Program-made: the position numbers and the translations under genes
Shown: piece by piece, positions 17,466 to 26,226 of the stretch
Numbering within the stretch: position 1 is the first letter of the stretch
Layout of the letters: each line of letters begins with the position of its first letter
NCBI GenBank assembly: GCA_001898165.1
Contig: MKTD01000014.1
Coordinates: forward strand, 62,001 to 126,000
Direction: 5' to 3'
DNA: 64,000 bases
Origin: Bacteroidia bacterium 43-41
Lineage (GTDB): Bacteria > Bacteroidota > Bacteroidia > Bacteroidales > Dysgonomonadaceae
The notes under the pieces: generated by a model
The model's input: only the letters and a program-made list of their open reading frames with translations
Told to the model about the DNA's origin: nothing
Database searches by the model: none

Positions 17466-18121
17466 TGATCACCTTCATTATAATCGGGATAACAGCCATA
17501 ATCTCCATAGCGGCTTTCGGTAATCGCACGATGATGGACAAACTCATTTTCCAGCCTACGGAAGCCAAACGGGGACAATGGTATCGTCTCTTCACCTACG
17601 GCGTATTGCATGCCGACTACATGCACCTTATCTTCAATATGTTCACGCTCTATTTTTTTGGCGGAGATATAGAGCGGACTTTTAAAACAACTTTCGGAGA
17701 AGAAGCAGGAACCGCCTGTTACCTGCTTCTCTACATAACCGCGCTGCCCATATCCATACTTCCAACCTACTTCAAACAGAAAGACAACGTTAACTACCGG
17801 GGATTAGGTGCGTCGGGCGCGGTCTCTGCGGTAATTTTCGCTTATATCCTCATCAATCCGATGAGTTTTATGGGAATTTTATTCATTCCGGTCTGGTTGC
17901 CCGCTTTCCTTTTCGGAATAATCTTTTTGCTTATTTCTGTTTCTCTCGATAAAAAGCAATCCATGGGAATCAATCACTTGGCGCATATAACGGGCAGTTT
18001 GTACGGAATAGCCTTTATGGTAATAGTTTTTATTACACTTGCCCACATCAATCTAGTAAGCGGGTTTATCGATAAAGTAAAAGTCGATTCAATCAACGAC
18101 CTTATCCGAATAGGTTATTGA
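17465..18121 (+). CDS. rhomboid family intramembrane serine protease
   Basis: A 218-residue protein with about six membrane helices. The rhomboid motifs are all present: HADYMHLIFNM (HxxxN in helix 2), the nucleophile in GLGASGAVSAV (Ser117) and the His of HLAHITGSLYG (His174). It is therefore likely an active protease that cuts membrane-anchored substrates. The ATG at 17465 overlaps the stop codon of the isomerase by one base, suggesting translational coupling. Substrate unknown. Confidence 0.9.
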   Translation: MITFIIIGITAIISIAAFGNRTMMDKLIFQPTEAKRGQWYRLFTYGVLHADYMHLIFNMFTLYFFGGDIERTFKTTFGEEAGTACYLLLYITALPISILPTYFKQKDNVNYRGLGASGAVSAVIFAYILINPMSFMGILFIPVWLPAFLFGIIFLLISVSLDKKQSMGINHLAHITGSLYGIAFMVIVFITLAHINLVSGFIDKVKVDSINDLIRIGY

Positions 18122-18156
18122 TTCGTAAAATCATGAAATGTATAGACATTTTTGCC

Positions 18157-18164
18157 TAATTTTG
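18157..18164 (+). promoter_or_regulatory. -7 promoter box for the Nudix-methylase pair
   Basis: TAATTTTG is an exact -7 match, 17 bases ahead of the ATG at 18182, which implies a very short leader and supports that start codon. Confidence 0.6.
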
Positions 18165-18181
18165 TAGGAAAATTCTTATCG

Positions 18182-18751
18182 ATGAATTTGAAAAGTGATG
18201 ACAAATCCCTGCATTGGAAAGTATTGGATAGCGAATACCTGTATCGGGAACCCTGGTTAACGGCCAGAAAAGAACGATTGCAACTGCCCAACGGGAATAT
18301 CGCTCCCGACTATTACGTGCTGGAATATGCCAATTGGGTAAATACAATTGCTATAACCCGCGAAAAAAAGTTTGTGCTGGTAAAGCAATACAGGCATGGG
18401 ATCGGGCAGGTTTGCTACGAGTTGTGTGCCGGAGTATGCGAAAAGAGTGACCGGTCGCCGCTCGAATCGGCAAAAAGGGAATTGATGGAAGAGACCGGCT
18501 ACGGAAACGGGAAATGGAGCGAATTCATTTGTCTGTCTCCCAACGCGAGCGCAAACACCAATCTTTCGTACTGTTTCATTGCCGAAGATGTGGAGAAAAT
18601 AAACGATCAGGCGTTGGAAGATTCCGAGGACCTTACGGTTCACCTGTTCTCACTCGACGAAGTGAAGGAGCTGCTGATGAACGGAGAAATTATCCAGGCT
18701 ACTATGGCAGCGCCATTGTGGAAGTATATCGCTGTAAATCATTTGTTATGA
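18182..18751 (+). CDS. Nudix hydrolase (ADP-sugar pyrophosphatase type)
   Basis: A 189-residue Nudix protein. The core box is intact as RELMEETGYG, preceded by VCEKSDRSPLESAK in place of the usual Gly-x5-Glu start. Family resemblance is to ADP-ribose/ADP-sugar pyrophosphatases (NudF-like: KQYRHGIG, ELCAG and a C-terminal dimer segment). It hydrolyses nucleoside diphosphate sugars; the exact substrate is unknown. The start at 18182 is chosen because the promoter box lies over the upstream extension. Its stop overlaps the ATG of the methylase (ATGA). Confidence 0.85.
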   Translation: MNLKSDDKSLHWKVLDSEYLYREPWLTARKERLQLPNGNIAPDYYVLEYANWVNTIAITREKKFVLVKQYRHGIGQVCYELCAGVCEKSDRSPLESAKRELMEETGYGNGKWSEFICLSPNASANTNLSYCFIAEDVEKINDQALEDSEDLTVHLFSLDEVKELLMNGEIIQATMAAPLWKYIAVNHLL

Positions 18752-19455
18752 AAGACGCTGTCTTGTATCTGATCCCTACAACGCTGGGGGATACGCCGGT
18801 TGAGCAGGTTTTGCCTTCGTACAACACCCTGGTCATTTCCGGATTACGCCATTTCATCGTAGAGAATGTGCGCACGGCACGCAGGTTTCTGAAGCAGTGC
18901 AACAAGGAGATCGATATCGATACACTCACCTTTTATGAACTGAACGAACATACCGACCGGCAACATATCCGGGAATACCTGGAACCCATCCGGCAAGGAG
19001 AGAGCGTGGGGATTATCTCCGAAGCCGGCTGTCCGGCCATTGCCGATCCGGGAGCCGATGTAGTAGCCATTGCACAAAACGAAAGAATAAAAGTTGTGCC
19101 GCTGGTTGGCCCGTCATCGTTGCTCATGGCCATGATGGCATCGGGATTTAACGGGCAGAGTTTTGCTTTCCACGGCTACTTGCCTATCGATTCCGGAGAA
19201 CGGATAAAGATGCTGAAAAAGTTAGAGACCCGGGCATATGGTGAAAACCAAACGCAACTTTTTATCGAAACACCCTATCGAAACCAAAAGATGGCAGAAG
19301 AGATTTTGCAGCATTGCAAGCCGCAAACACTTTTATGCATCGCGATGGATATCTCGTGCGAAGATGAATATATTGTCACAAAACCGGTGAAAGCGTGGAA
19401 AAACCAACTGCCCGACATGCACAAAAAGCCGTGTGTTTTTCTTATCTACAGATAG
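18748..19455 (+). CDS. SAM-dependent tetrapyrrole-methylase family protein (RsmI-like)
   Basis: A 235-residue protein of the RsmI/tetrapyrrole methylase fold. Visible are LYLIPTTLGDTP at the N-terminus, the SAM-binding EAGCPAIADPGADVV (about 92-106), VVPLVGPSSLLMAMMASGF and FIETPYRN. RsmI proper methylates 16S rRNA C1402. This shorter Bacteroidetes form lacks the canonical N-terminal VATPIGN, so it may be a paralogue with another target. Translation is coupled to the Nudix gene by an ATGA overlap. A much longer in-frame extension to 18514 lies inside the Nudix gene and is not used. Confidence 0.82.
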   Translation: MKDAVLYLIPTTLGDTPVEQVLPSYNTLVISGLRHFIVENVRTARRFLKQCNKEIDIDTLTFYELNEHTDRQHIREYLEPIRQGESVGIISEAGCPAIADPGADVVAIAQNERIKVVPLVGPSSLLMAMMASGFNGQSFAFHGYLPIDSGERIKMLKKLETRAYGENQTQLFIETPYRNQKMAEEILQHCKPQTLLCIAMDISCEDEYIVTKPVKAWKNQLPDMHKKPCVFLIYR

Positions 19456-19473
19456 GTGCCACACGCGATAAAA

Positions 19474-19494
19474 CCCGTAACCCGTAACTCGAAT
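19474..19494 (+). repeat. 7-bp units ahead of murB
   Basis: Two perfect heptamers CCCGTAA followed by a related CTCGAAT lead straight into the murB start codon at 19493. They share the CG-AA core with the spacer units at 8869-8896 and 35421-35455. Confidence 0.45.
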
Positions 19495-20491
19495 GAACAT
19501 TCAACACAACATACAACTTCAACCCTACAATTCTTTTAAAACAAAGGCGTTGTCCAAACTTTTCGCACAACCCGCCACCGTCACGGAGTTGCAAGAAATT
19601 CTTTCCGAATATAAAACCGAAAAGAAGCTGGTTATCGGAAAAGGATGTAACCTGTTTTTCACCCGGAATTTCGACGGGCTGATTATCAAACCCGAGATTT
19701 ACGGCATCCATATTCTGGAGGAGGATGCCGCCGGGGTAGAAATTGAAGTGGGGGCAGCGGAAGAGTGGGACAAATTTGTGGAGTTTTGTGTCTCCCGTGG
19801 TTATTCGGGAGTCGAGAACCTGTCGCTTATCCCCGGAACGGCAGGCGCCGCACCGATACAGAATATCGGTGCATACGGAGCTGAAGTAAAAGATGTGATC
19901 ACGTGTGTGAAAACGGTAGAGATCGAGAGTGGCCATATTCAGAATTTCTCCAACGCAGCATGCGGCTTTGCGTATCGAAACAGCATTTTCAAGCAGACAC
20001 GAAAATTTGTGATAACTTCAGTGGTTTTCAGGTTATCGAAATCGTTCACGTACATCGAAAAATATGCCGATTTGAACCTGGAGCTGAAGAACAATTCCAA
20101 CCCGTCTTTGTCTCAGGTGCGGGAAGCCATTATCCGGATCCGTACCCGAAAGCTACCCGATTATCTTGAACTGCCCAATGCGGGGAGTTTCTTCAAAAAT
20201 CCCATTCTGTCGAAACCGGAAAAGGAAAAACTGCTCACTCTCCTACCCGATGCTCCCGTTTACAATGCCGGGAACGACAGTTTTAAAACTTCGGCGGCAT
20301 ACCTCATCGAAAAAGCAGGCTGCAAAGGAAAACGAAAAGGCAACGTGGGGATTTACGATCATCACGCGCTGATTGTCGTCAACTACGGAACCGAAAACGG
20401 AGAGGAGATTCTGAGTTTCATTCAGGATGTTCAATACGAAGTGCAACTAAAATTCAATATTGAATTGGAACCGGAAGTTTGGATATATTAG
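19493..20491 (+). CDS. murB: UDP-N-acetylenolpyruvoylglucosamine reductase
   Basis: The flavoenzyme that reduces UDP-GlcNAc-enolpyruvate to UDP-MurNAc, the second committed step of peptidoglycan synthesis. The 332 residues match the E. coli type. Visible are the FAD-binding GKGCNLFFTRNFDG (about 43-56), LSLIPGTAGAAPIQNIGAYG (about 104-123), and the catalytic Ser in LPNAGSFFKNP (about 229). The C-terminal VGIYDHHALIVVN region is also present. It lies 29 bases ahead of murA, so the two steps are encoded together. Confidence 0.95.
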   Translation: MNIQHNIQLQPYNSFKTKALSKLFAQPATVTELQEILSEYKTEKKLVIGKGCNLFFTRNFDGLIIKPEIYGIHILEEDAAGVEIEVGAAEEWDKFVEFCVSRGYSGVENLSLIPGTAGAAPIQNIGAYGAEVKDVITCVKTVEIESGHIQNFSNAACGFAYRNSIFKQTRKFVITSVVFRLSKSFTYIEKYADLNLELKNNSNPSLSQVREAIIRIRTRKLPDYLELPNAGSFFKNPILSKPEKEKLLTLLPDAPVYNAGNDSFKTSAAYLIEKAGCKGKRKGNVGIYDHHALIVVNYGTENGEEILSFIQDVQYEVQLKFNIELEPEVWIY

Positions 20492-20520
20492 TAAAAAAAC
20501 CTAAATTTACAGATCATATT

Positions 20521-21825
20521 ATGTCATCATTCATTATCGAAGGCGGGCACCGGTTAAAAGGCGAAATATTTCCGCAAGGAGCCAAGAACGAAGCATTGCA
20601 GGTAATCTGCGCTACACTGCTTACCGAAGAAGAAGTCGTCATCGAAAATATTCCCGATATCCTGGACGTGAACAATCTTATAGCACTGCTCAAAGATATG
20701 GGCGTGGAAGTGCATAAATTAAATCCGGACACCTATTCGTTCAAAGCTTCAGCTATTGACCTGGAGTTCACGAAGACGGAAGATTACATGAAAAAAATTG
20801 CTGCTCTGCGTGGGTCCATCATGATAATAGGGCCGCTTCTGGCACGATTCGGCAAGGCCAGCGTCCCCAAACCGGGGGGCGATAAGATCGGGAGACGGCG
20901 CTTAGACACGCACTTCAACGGAATTATGAAACTGGGCGCCGAACTGATTTTCGACGAGAAAAAACAACTTTTCTCCCTCTCCGCCAACAACCTCCGCGGG
21001 CAGTATATCCTGTTGGAAGAAGCATCGGTTACCGGAACCGCCAACTTGCTGATGGCTGCCGTGTTTGCAGAAGGAGAAACCATTATCTACAACGCCGCCT
21101 GCGAGCCTTACGTGGAGCAGTTGAGCAAGATGCTGGTAAGGATGGGGGCAAAAATCGAAGGGATAGGCTCCAACCGGCTTACCGTGAAAGGGGTGACAAA
21201 ACTGGGCGGCTGCCGCCATAAATTACTGCCCGATATGATTGAAATCGGCAGTTTTATCGGCATGGCGGCCATGACCGCATCGGAAATAACCATAAAAAAC
21301 TCATCGATAGAGAACCTGGGAATCATCCCCGAAAGCTTTCGCCGGTTGGGTATTACCGTTCAGCAACAAGGCGACGATCTATATATTCCGCCGCAGGAAC
21401 ATTATACCATCGAATCGTTTATCGACGGCTCCATCCTCACCATTGCCGATGCACCGTGGCCAGGCCTCACCCCCGACTTGCTGAGCGTGATGCTGGTTGT
21501 CGCCACCAAAGCCGAAGGCTGTGTGCTGATACATCAGAAAATGTTTGAGAGCCGCCTGTTTTTCGTGGATAAGCTTATCGATATGGGTGCTCAGATCATT
21601 TTGTGCGACCCGCACCGGGCAACGGTTATCGGGTTGGGTAACCGGTTCCGTCTCCGCGGAATGACCATGACTTCGCCCGACATTCGTGCCGGAATCTCAC
21701 TCCTTATTGCTGCCATGAGCGCCAAAGGCACAAGCACCATTCACAATATCGACCAGATAGACCGGGGCTATCAGAATATTGACATACGGTTGAACAGGTT
21801 GGGAGCGAAGATCGAGAGGAGGTGA
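20521..21825 (+). CDS. murA: UDP-N-acetylglucosamine 1-carboxyvinyltransferase with Cys-to-Asp active site
   Basis: Transfers enolpyruvate from PEP to UDP-GlcNAc in the cytoplasm, the first committed step of peptidoglycan synthesis. The 434-residue length and N-terminus (IIEGGHRLKGEIFPQGAKNEAL with the Lys-Asn pair) are normal. The active-site loop reads KPGGDKIGRRRLDTH, where most MurA have PGGCxIGxRPxDxH. The fosfomycin target Cys is therefore Asp121 (codon at 20881), a change known in other bacteria to keep activity and give intrinsic fosfomycin resistance. The start at 20521 is taken from homology; an upstream TTG at 20479 overlaps murB. A weak TAAATTTA box at 20502-20509 may add a promoter. 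Confidence 0.93.
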   Translation: MSSFIIEGGHRLKGEIFPQGAKNEALQVICATLLTEEEVVIENIPDILDVNNLIALLKDMGVEVHKLNPDTYSFKASAIDLEFTKTEDYMKKIAALRGSIMIIGPLLARFGKASVPKPGGDKIGRRRLDTHFNGIMKLGAELIFDEKKQLFSLSANNLRGQYILLEEASVTGTANLLMAAVFAEGETIIYNAACEPYVEQLSKMLVRMGAKIEGIGSNRLTVKGVTKLGGCRHKLLPDMIEIGSFIGMAAMTASEITIKNSSIENLGIIPESFRRLGITVQQQGDDLYIPPQEHYTIESFIDGSILTIADAPWPGLTPDLLSVMLVVATKAEGCVLIHQKMFESRLFFVDKLIDMGAQIILCDPHRATVIGLGNRFRLRGMTMTSPDIRAGISLLIAAMSAKGTSTIHNIDQIDRGYQNIDIRLNRLGAKIERR

Positions 21826-21945
21826 CCTGGAAACTGGTCAACAAAATGTTACCAACAAGCGTAAAAAGACAACGACACAGCAGATTTTTGCCAACGCACC
21901 GACTATAATTGTAATTTAGAAACCGAATTAAACAAGACAGTTTGA

Positions 21946-23877
21946 ATGAAAAGAGATACAGATATTTCGCAGGAAGTAGCACTCATCTGGAATACCGCCA
22001 ATGATGTATTAAGAGATATTTTTCAACGGACAGAATACCCCGACATTATTTATCCGATGGTGCTTATCCGCAGGATTGAAGGCGTGATGATTGCCAAGAC
22101 AGAACAACTCAAAAAAGAATTGGAAAGCCAACTGTCAAAAGTGGACAAGAAAACACAAGAACAAATTCTGAACGGAAAAGTCATGCAGGAAATCAAGTTT
22201 AACAACATAAGCGGAAAAACACTCTCAATTCTTGCAGGTGAAGGTGAAAGTAGTATTAAAAATAATTTTATTGCTTACCTAAATGGCTACACCGACAACA
22301 TCAAAATAATCATTGACCGTTCGGGTATTCGTTCACACATAAACAAACTGGCTGAAGAAAAAATCCTTTACACACTCATTAAAGACTTTTCGGAGATTGA
22401 CCTAAGCCCCGAAAAGGTGAGCAACATCAAAATGGGTTATGTGTTTGAGGAGTTGGTTCGCAAATTTTCTGAAGCCAACAATGCCGAAGCAGGAGAGCAC
22501 TATACGCCCCGCGAGGTGATTGACCTGATGACGCATATGCTCGATATGGACGAGAAAGCCATCAAAGACGGACAACTCGTTACCATTTACGACCCTGCCT
22601 GCGGTAGCGGCGGTATGCTTTCGGCAGCCAAAGAGTTTATTGAAGAAAAAATAAACCCCAACGCCAAAACAGTGCTTTACGGACAGGAGGTAAACGACAA
22701 AACCTGGGCTGTAGCACAAGCCGATTTGTTGCTGAAAGGCGAAACGGCTTACATCACCAAAGGCGACACGCTTTATGAAGATGGTGCAGCGGGTGAGCAG
22801 TTCGACTTTATGCTTTCCAATCCGCCCTATGGCAAAAGCTGGAAGAAAATTCAAAAGAAAGTACTTGTCAATAGCAATGGACGTTTTGACGTGGGGCAAC
22901 CCCGCAGCAGCGATGGGCAATTACTCTTTACCCTCCACATGATTAGCAAAATGAAACCTGCCGAGTTGGGCGGTTCTACCATTGCTATCGTTCACAACGG
23001 TTCACCTTTATTTAGTGGTGATGCCGGAAGCGGTGAAAGCGAAATACGCAGATACATTTTGGAAAACGACTGGCTGGAAACCATTGTAGCACTGCCCACC
23101 GAATTGTTTTACAACACGGGCATTGCCACTTACATCTGGCTGGTGCGTAACAACAAGTCCGAAAAACGTAAAGGGAAAATACAACTCATTGACGCTTCCA
23201 GTTTTTGGAAACCAATGAAACGCAGTTTGGGCAACAAACGCAGACGCATTGACGAAACGCAAATCAATGAAATCATCAAAATACATAAATCGTTTGAACC
23301 CGGACATTACAGCAAGATATTTGAATTGGAAGATTTTGCTTTCCGCAAAGTGTTTTTGGATTTGGAGGAAACCGATGAAAACGGCAATCCGATAACTGAA
23401 GAAAAAGAAGTAAACATTGCCCAAAACAAACTGGTCGACATCTTGCTGATAAAAACAACTGATGACAAAAAACGCTTAGCCGAACTGAAAGACAAAAAAG
23501 GCAAAGAAGGCGAATTTACTTTTAATCTTAACCCTGAAAGCGAATTGGCCACTAAACACAAAACGGCTGACACCATCATAACCATTCGCAAAACATTAGA
23601 CGGGAACAAATTGGGGCTGAAAGCCACCATCAATGTACCGAAGATTGTGAAAGACACCGAATACATTCCGTGGAGAGACGACAAAGAAGCCTTCCTGAAA
23701 CGCGAGGTAGAAAAGAAATGGGAAATCACCAAAGAGGAAAAGGGCTACGAAATTCCTTTTACCAAACATTTCTATGTGTATCAGCCTTTGCGTGATGCTG
23801 CTTTGGTAACTTCTGAAATTGCAGAATTGGAAAACAGTAATACAGAAATCTTGAACCAATTGGGCATTGCCTTATGA
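21946..23877 (+). CDS. hsdM: type I restriction-modification system methyltransferase subunit
   Basis: The N6-adenine DNA methylase subunit, 643 residues. It has the HsdM N-terminal helical domain (about 1-150), SAM motif I DPACGSGGM (about 216-224) and catalytic motif IV NPPYG (about 291-295), followed by a long C-terminal extension (about 430-643). It begins a four-gene operon in which each gene overlaps the next by 4 to 8 bases. A weak -7 box TATAATTG lies at 21904-21911. The operon sits between murA and korA and by eye is richer in A and T than its neighbours, which suggests horizontal gain. Confidence 0.94.
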   Translation: MKRDTDISQEVALIWNTANDVLRDIFQRTEYPDIIYPMVLIRRIEGVMIAKTEQLKKELESQLSKVDKKTQEQILNGKVMQEIKFNNISGKTLSILAGEGESSIKNNFIAYLNGYTDNIKIIIDRSGIRSHINKLAEEKILYTLIKDFSEIDLSPEKVSNIKMGYVFEELVRKFSEANNAEAGEHYTPREVIDLMTHMLDMDEKAIKDGQLVTIYDPACGSGGMLSAAKEFIEEKINPNAKTVLYGQEVNDKTWAVAQADLLLKGETAYITKGDTLYEDGAAGEQFDFMLSNPPYGKSWKKIQKKVLVNSNGRFDVGQPRSSDGQLLFTLHMISKMKPAELGGSTIAIVHNGSPLFSGDAGSGESEIRRYILENDWLETIVALPTELFYNTGIATYIWLVRNNKSEKRKGKIQLIDASSFWKPMKRSLGNKRRRIDETQINEIIKIHKSFEPGHYSKIFELEDFAFRKVFLDLEETDENGNPITEEKEVNIAQNKLVDILLIKTTDDKKRLAELKDKKGKEGEFTFNLNPESELATKHKTADTIITIRKTLDGNKLGLKATINVPKIVKDTEYIPWRDDKEAFLKREVEKKWEITKEEKGYEIPFTKHFYVYQPLRDAALVTSEIAELENSNTEILNQLGIAL

Positions 23878-25187
23878 GCAGATACGAAACATATAAGCCC
23901 AGCTGTATTGACTGGATTGGTAATGTGCCGGAACATTGGGAAACAGTAAGAATAAAAAATGTAGCTTCTATTGTAAATGGCTCAACTCCTTCAAGTTCAG
24001 TTGAAGAATATTGGGATGGTGATATTATTTGGGCAACCCCTGGAGATTTCAATAAATATGAAAAAATCATTGACGACTCTGAAAGTAAAATAACAGAGGC
24101 AGGTTACAAGAGCTGTGGAACTTCATTGGTTCCCGTGGGCTCTGTTGTGATTACGACAAGAGCACCGATAGGAAATGTTCTGATTGCGGGAAAAGAACTT
24201 TGCACAAATCAAGGTTGCAAAACACTTGTTCCAAACAGGATTGAAAGTAGATTTCTTTATTACATCATCTCAATTTCATCAATTGAATTAAACGTACTTG
24301 GTCAAGGCACAACCTTTTTAGAGTTGTCAAAAGAAAGTTTAGGAACATTTAAACTTCCATTACCTGACTTTGATGAACAACTCGCCATCGCCAACTACTT
24401 AGACCACCAAACCCAAAAGATTGACTGCCTGATAGCCAACAAAAAAGCACAGGCAGAAAAACTGAAAGAACTGCGGCAAATTGAAATTAACAATGCCGTT
24501 ACCAAAGGACTAAACCCAAATGCAGAAATGAAAGACAGCGGTATTGAGTGGTTGGGTAAAATTCCAAAGCATTGGGAGGTGAAGAGGTTGAAGAATATTC
24601 TAATTGAAAAGATGATGTATGGTGCAAATGAAATTGCCGATGATGACAATGAGAATAATCCAAGATATATCAGAATTACGGATTTTGGTTCAAATGGCGA
24701 ATTAAGAGATGATACTTTTAAATCACTTCCAATGGAAGTAGCCAAAGATTATTTATTGCGGGAAGGAGATATTTTATTTGCTCGTAGCGGTGCAACAGTG
24801 GGTAAAACTTTTCAATTTAAAAATTATAGTGGCATTGCTTGCTTCGCTGGTTACTTAATTAAGGCAAGGGCTAATAATCAAATCATTACTTCAGACTTTC
24901 TATTTTATTTCACTCAATCTAATGCTTATGAAAACTGGAAAAATTCCATCTTCAGCAAAGCAACCATAGAAAATATTGGTGCAGACAAATATCAATTGTT
25001 AAAACTGTGTGTTCCAAATTCAATTGAGGAGCAAAACGAGATAACAGAGTATTTAATTAAACGCACCACAGCCATTGATCAACTCATTAAAAATATTGAA
25101 GCACAAATTGAAAAACTGCAAGAGCTGCGAAAGATAAAGATATATGAAGCCGTAACGGGGAAAATAAAAGTAAACAGGTATGAGTAA
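23874..25187 (+). CDS. hsdS: type I restriction-modification system specificity subunit
   Basis: A 437-residue DNA-recognition subunit with the classic two-repeat plan. The first target-recognition domain starts at CIDWIGNVPEHWETVRIKN (about 11-29) and ends in a helical spacer EQLAIANYLDHQTQKID. The second starts at GIEWLGKIPKHWEVKRLKN (about 221-239) and ends in EQNEITEYLIKRTTAID. The two halves decide the bipartite target. The ATG overlaps the hsdM stop (ATGA). Only one hsdS is present, with no recombinase nearby, so no sign of phase shuffling. Confidence 0.93.
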   Translation: MSRYETYKPSCIDWIGNVPEHWETVRIKNVASIVNGSTPSSSVEEYWDGDIIWATPGDFNKYEKIIDDSESKITEAGYKSCGTSLVPVGSVVITTRAPIGNVLIAGKELCTNQGCKTLVPNRIESRFLYYIISISSIELNVLGQGTTFLELSKESLGTFKLPLPDFDEQLAIANYLDHQTQKIDCLIANKKAQAEKLKELRQIEINNAVTKGLNPNAEMKDSGIEWLGKIPKHWEVKRLKNILIEKMMYGANEIADDDNENNPRYIRITDFGSNGELRDDTFKSLPMEVAKDYLLREGDILFARSGATVGKTFQFKNYSGIACFAGYLIKARANNQIITSDFLFYFTQSNAYENWKNSIFSKATIENIGADKYQLLKLCVPNSIEEQNEITEYLIKRTTAIDQLIKNIEAQIEKLQELRKIKIYEAVTGKIKVNRYE

Positions 25188-26226
25188 GGGAATTGGAAAT
25201 ACACAGTTATTTGGCTCCATCAAGCAATTGATTGAAGAAAGCCGTCAGCAGGTAGCGGTAACGGTTAATGCTACCATTACGGGCTTGTATTGGCATATTG
25301 GTAAAAAAATTAATGATGATATATTACAAAACTCGCGGGGTGAATATGGCAAGCAGATTGTCGCGACACTGTCGCGACAATTGACGGATGAATACGGTAA
25401 AGGCTGGAGTGAAAAACAATTGAGGCATTGTATCCAATTTGCCACCATCTTTAAAGATGATCAAATTGTCTCTACACTGTGGAGACAATTGAGCTGGTCT
25501 CATCTCAAACTTATTATTTATATAGAAGACCCTTTAAAACGTGCTTTTTACACAGAAATGTGCAAACTCGAAAAATGGAGTGTAAGAACTTTTCAGGAAC
25601 GCATCAATTCGATGCTGTACGAGCGTACCGCTATAAGCAAAAAGTCGGAACTGACGTTAAAACAGGATTTGGAGCAACTCAAAACAGACAAACAGCTCAC
25701 GCCGGATTTAGTATTCAGGGACCCCTATTTTCTTGATTTTCTTGGATTAAAGGATACTTATTCTGAAAAGGATTTGGAAACAGCTATCGTAGTCGAACTA
25801 CAACGGTTCATCATTGAGTTGGGCAACGACTTTGCCTTTATGGCCCGCCAAAAGCGCATAACCATCGATAACCGCGACTATAAGATAGACCTCTTATTCT
25901 ATCACCGTAGGCTCAAATGTCTGGTCGTCATTGATTTGAAACTGGGAGAGTTTGAAGCCGGATTCAAGGGGCAAATGGAATTGTACCTTCGTTATTTGGA
26001 AAAATATGAAAAGATAGAAGGCGAAAATCAACCGATTGGACTGATACTGTGTGCCGGTAAAAATGAAGAACATATTGAATTGCTACAATTGGACAAGAGC
26101 AATATTCGAGTAGCAGAATACCTCACTGAATTGCCCGATAAAGCGCTATTGCAAAAAAAACTGCATGAGGCAATAGAAAATGCTCGTGCCCGAATGCTCA
26201 ACCAAAAGAATAAGGACGATGAGTAA
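25180..26226 (+). CDS. DUF1016/YhcG-type PD-(D/E)XK nuclease-domain protein
   Basis: A 348-residue protein of the YhcG family. The N-terminal half is the DUF1016 helical domain (WHIGKKINDDILQ, YGKQIVATLSRQL, WSEKQLRHCIQFA, QIVSTLWRQLSWSHLKLII). The C-terminal half (about 205-348) is a PDDEXK nuclease-like domain with YKIDLLFYHRRLKCLVVIDLKLGEF, in which Asp and DLK form the catalytic-type core. Such genes often sit inside type I restriction operons or other defence loci, but their role is not established. It overlaps hsdS by 8 bases and hsdR by 8 bases, so it is a true operon member. Two inverted repeats lie in the coding sequence. Confidence 0.87.
   Translation: MSKGIGNTQLFGSIKQLIEESRQQVAVTVNATITGLYWHIGKKINDDILQNSRGEYGKQIVATLSRQLTDEYGKGWSEKQLRHCIQFATIFKDDQIVSTLWRQLSWSHLKLIIYIEDPLKRAFYTEMCKLEKWSVRTFQERINSMLYERTAISKKSELTLKQDLEQLKTDKQLTPDLVFRDPYFLDFLGLKDTYSEKDLETAIVVELQRFIIELGNDFAFMARQKRITIDNRDYKIDLLFYHRRLKCLVVIDLKLGEFEAGFKGQMELYLRYLEKYEKIEGENQPIGLILCAGKNEEHIELLQLDKSNIRVAEYLTELPDKALLQKKLHEAIENARARMLNQKNKDDE
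25357..25381. repeat. perfect inverted repeat inside the DUF1016 gene
   Basis: Twelve-base arms ATTGTCGCGACA and TGTCGCGACAAT are separated by one base. They lie in the codons for QIVATLSRQL. A related dyad follows at 25464-25490. Confidence 0.7.
25464..25490. repeat. second inverted repeat inside the DUF1016 gene
   Basis: Thirteen-base arms AATTGTCTCTACA and TGTGGAGACAATT, with one mismatch, are separated by one C. They lie in the codons for QIVSTLWRQL and are similar in form to the dyad at 25357-25381. Confidence 0.65.

Noticed and set aside
18514-18747. In-frame upstream extension of the RsmI-like methylase
   Set aside because: It lies wholly inside the Nudix gene in another frame and has no methylase similarity; the ATG at 18748 overlaps the Nudix stop as a normal coupled start.
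23874-25187. Phase-variable (shuffling) hsdS locus
   Set aside because: Only one hsdS gene is present, with no second recognition-domain cassette, inverted repeats or site-specific recombinase nearby.
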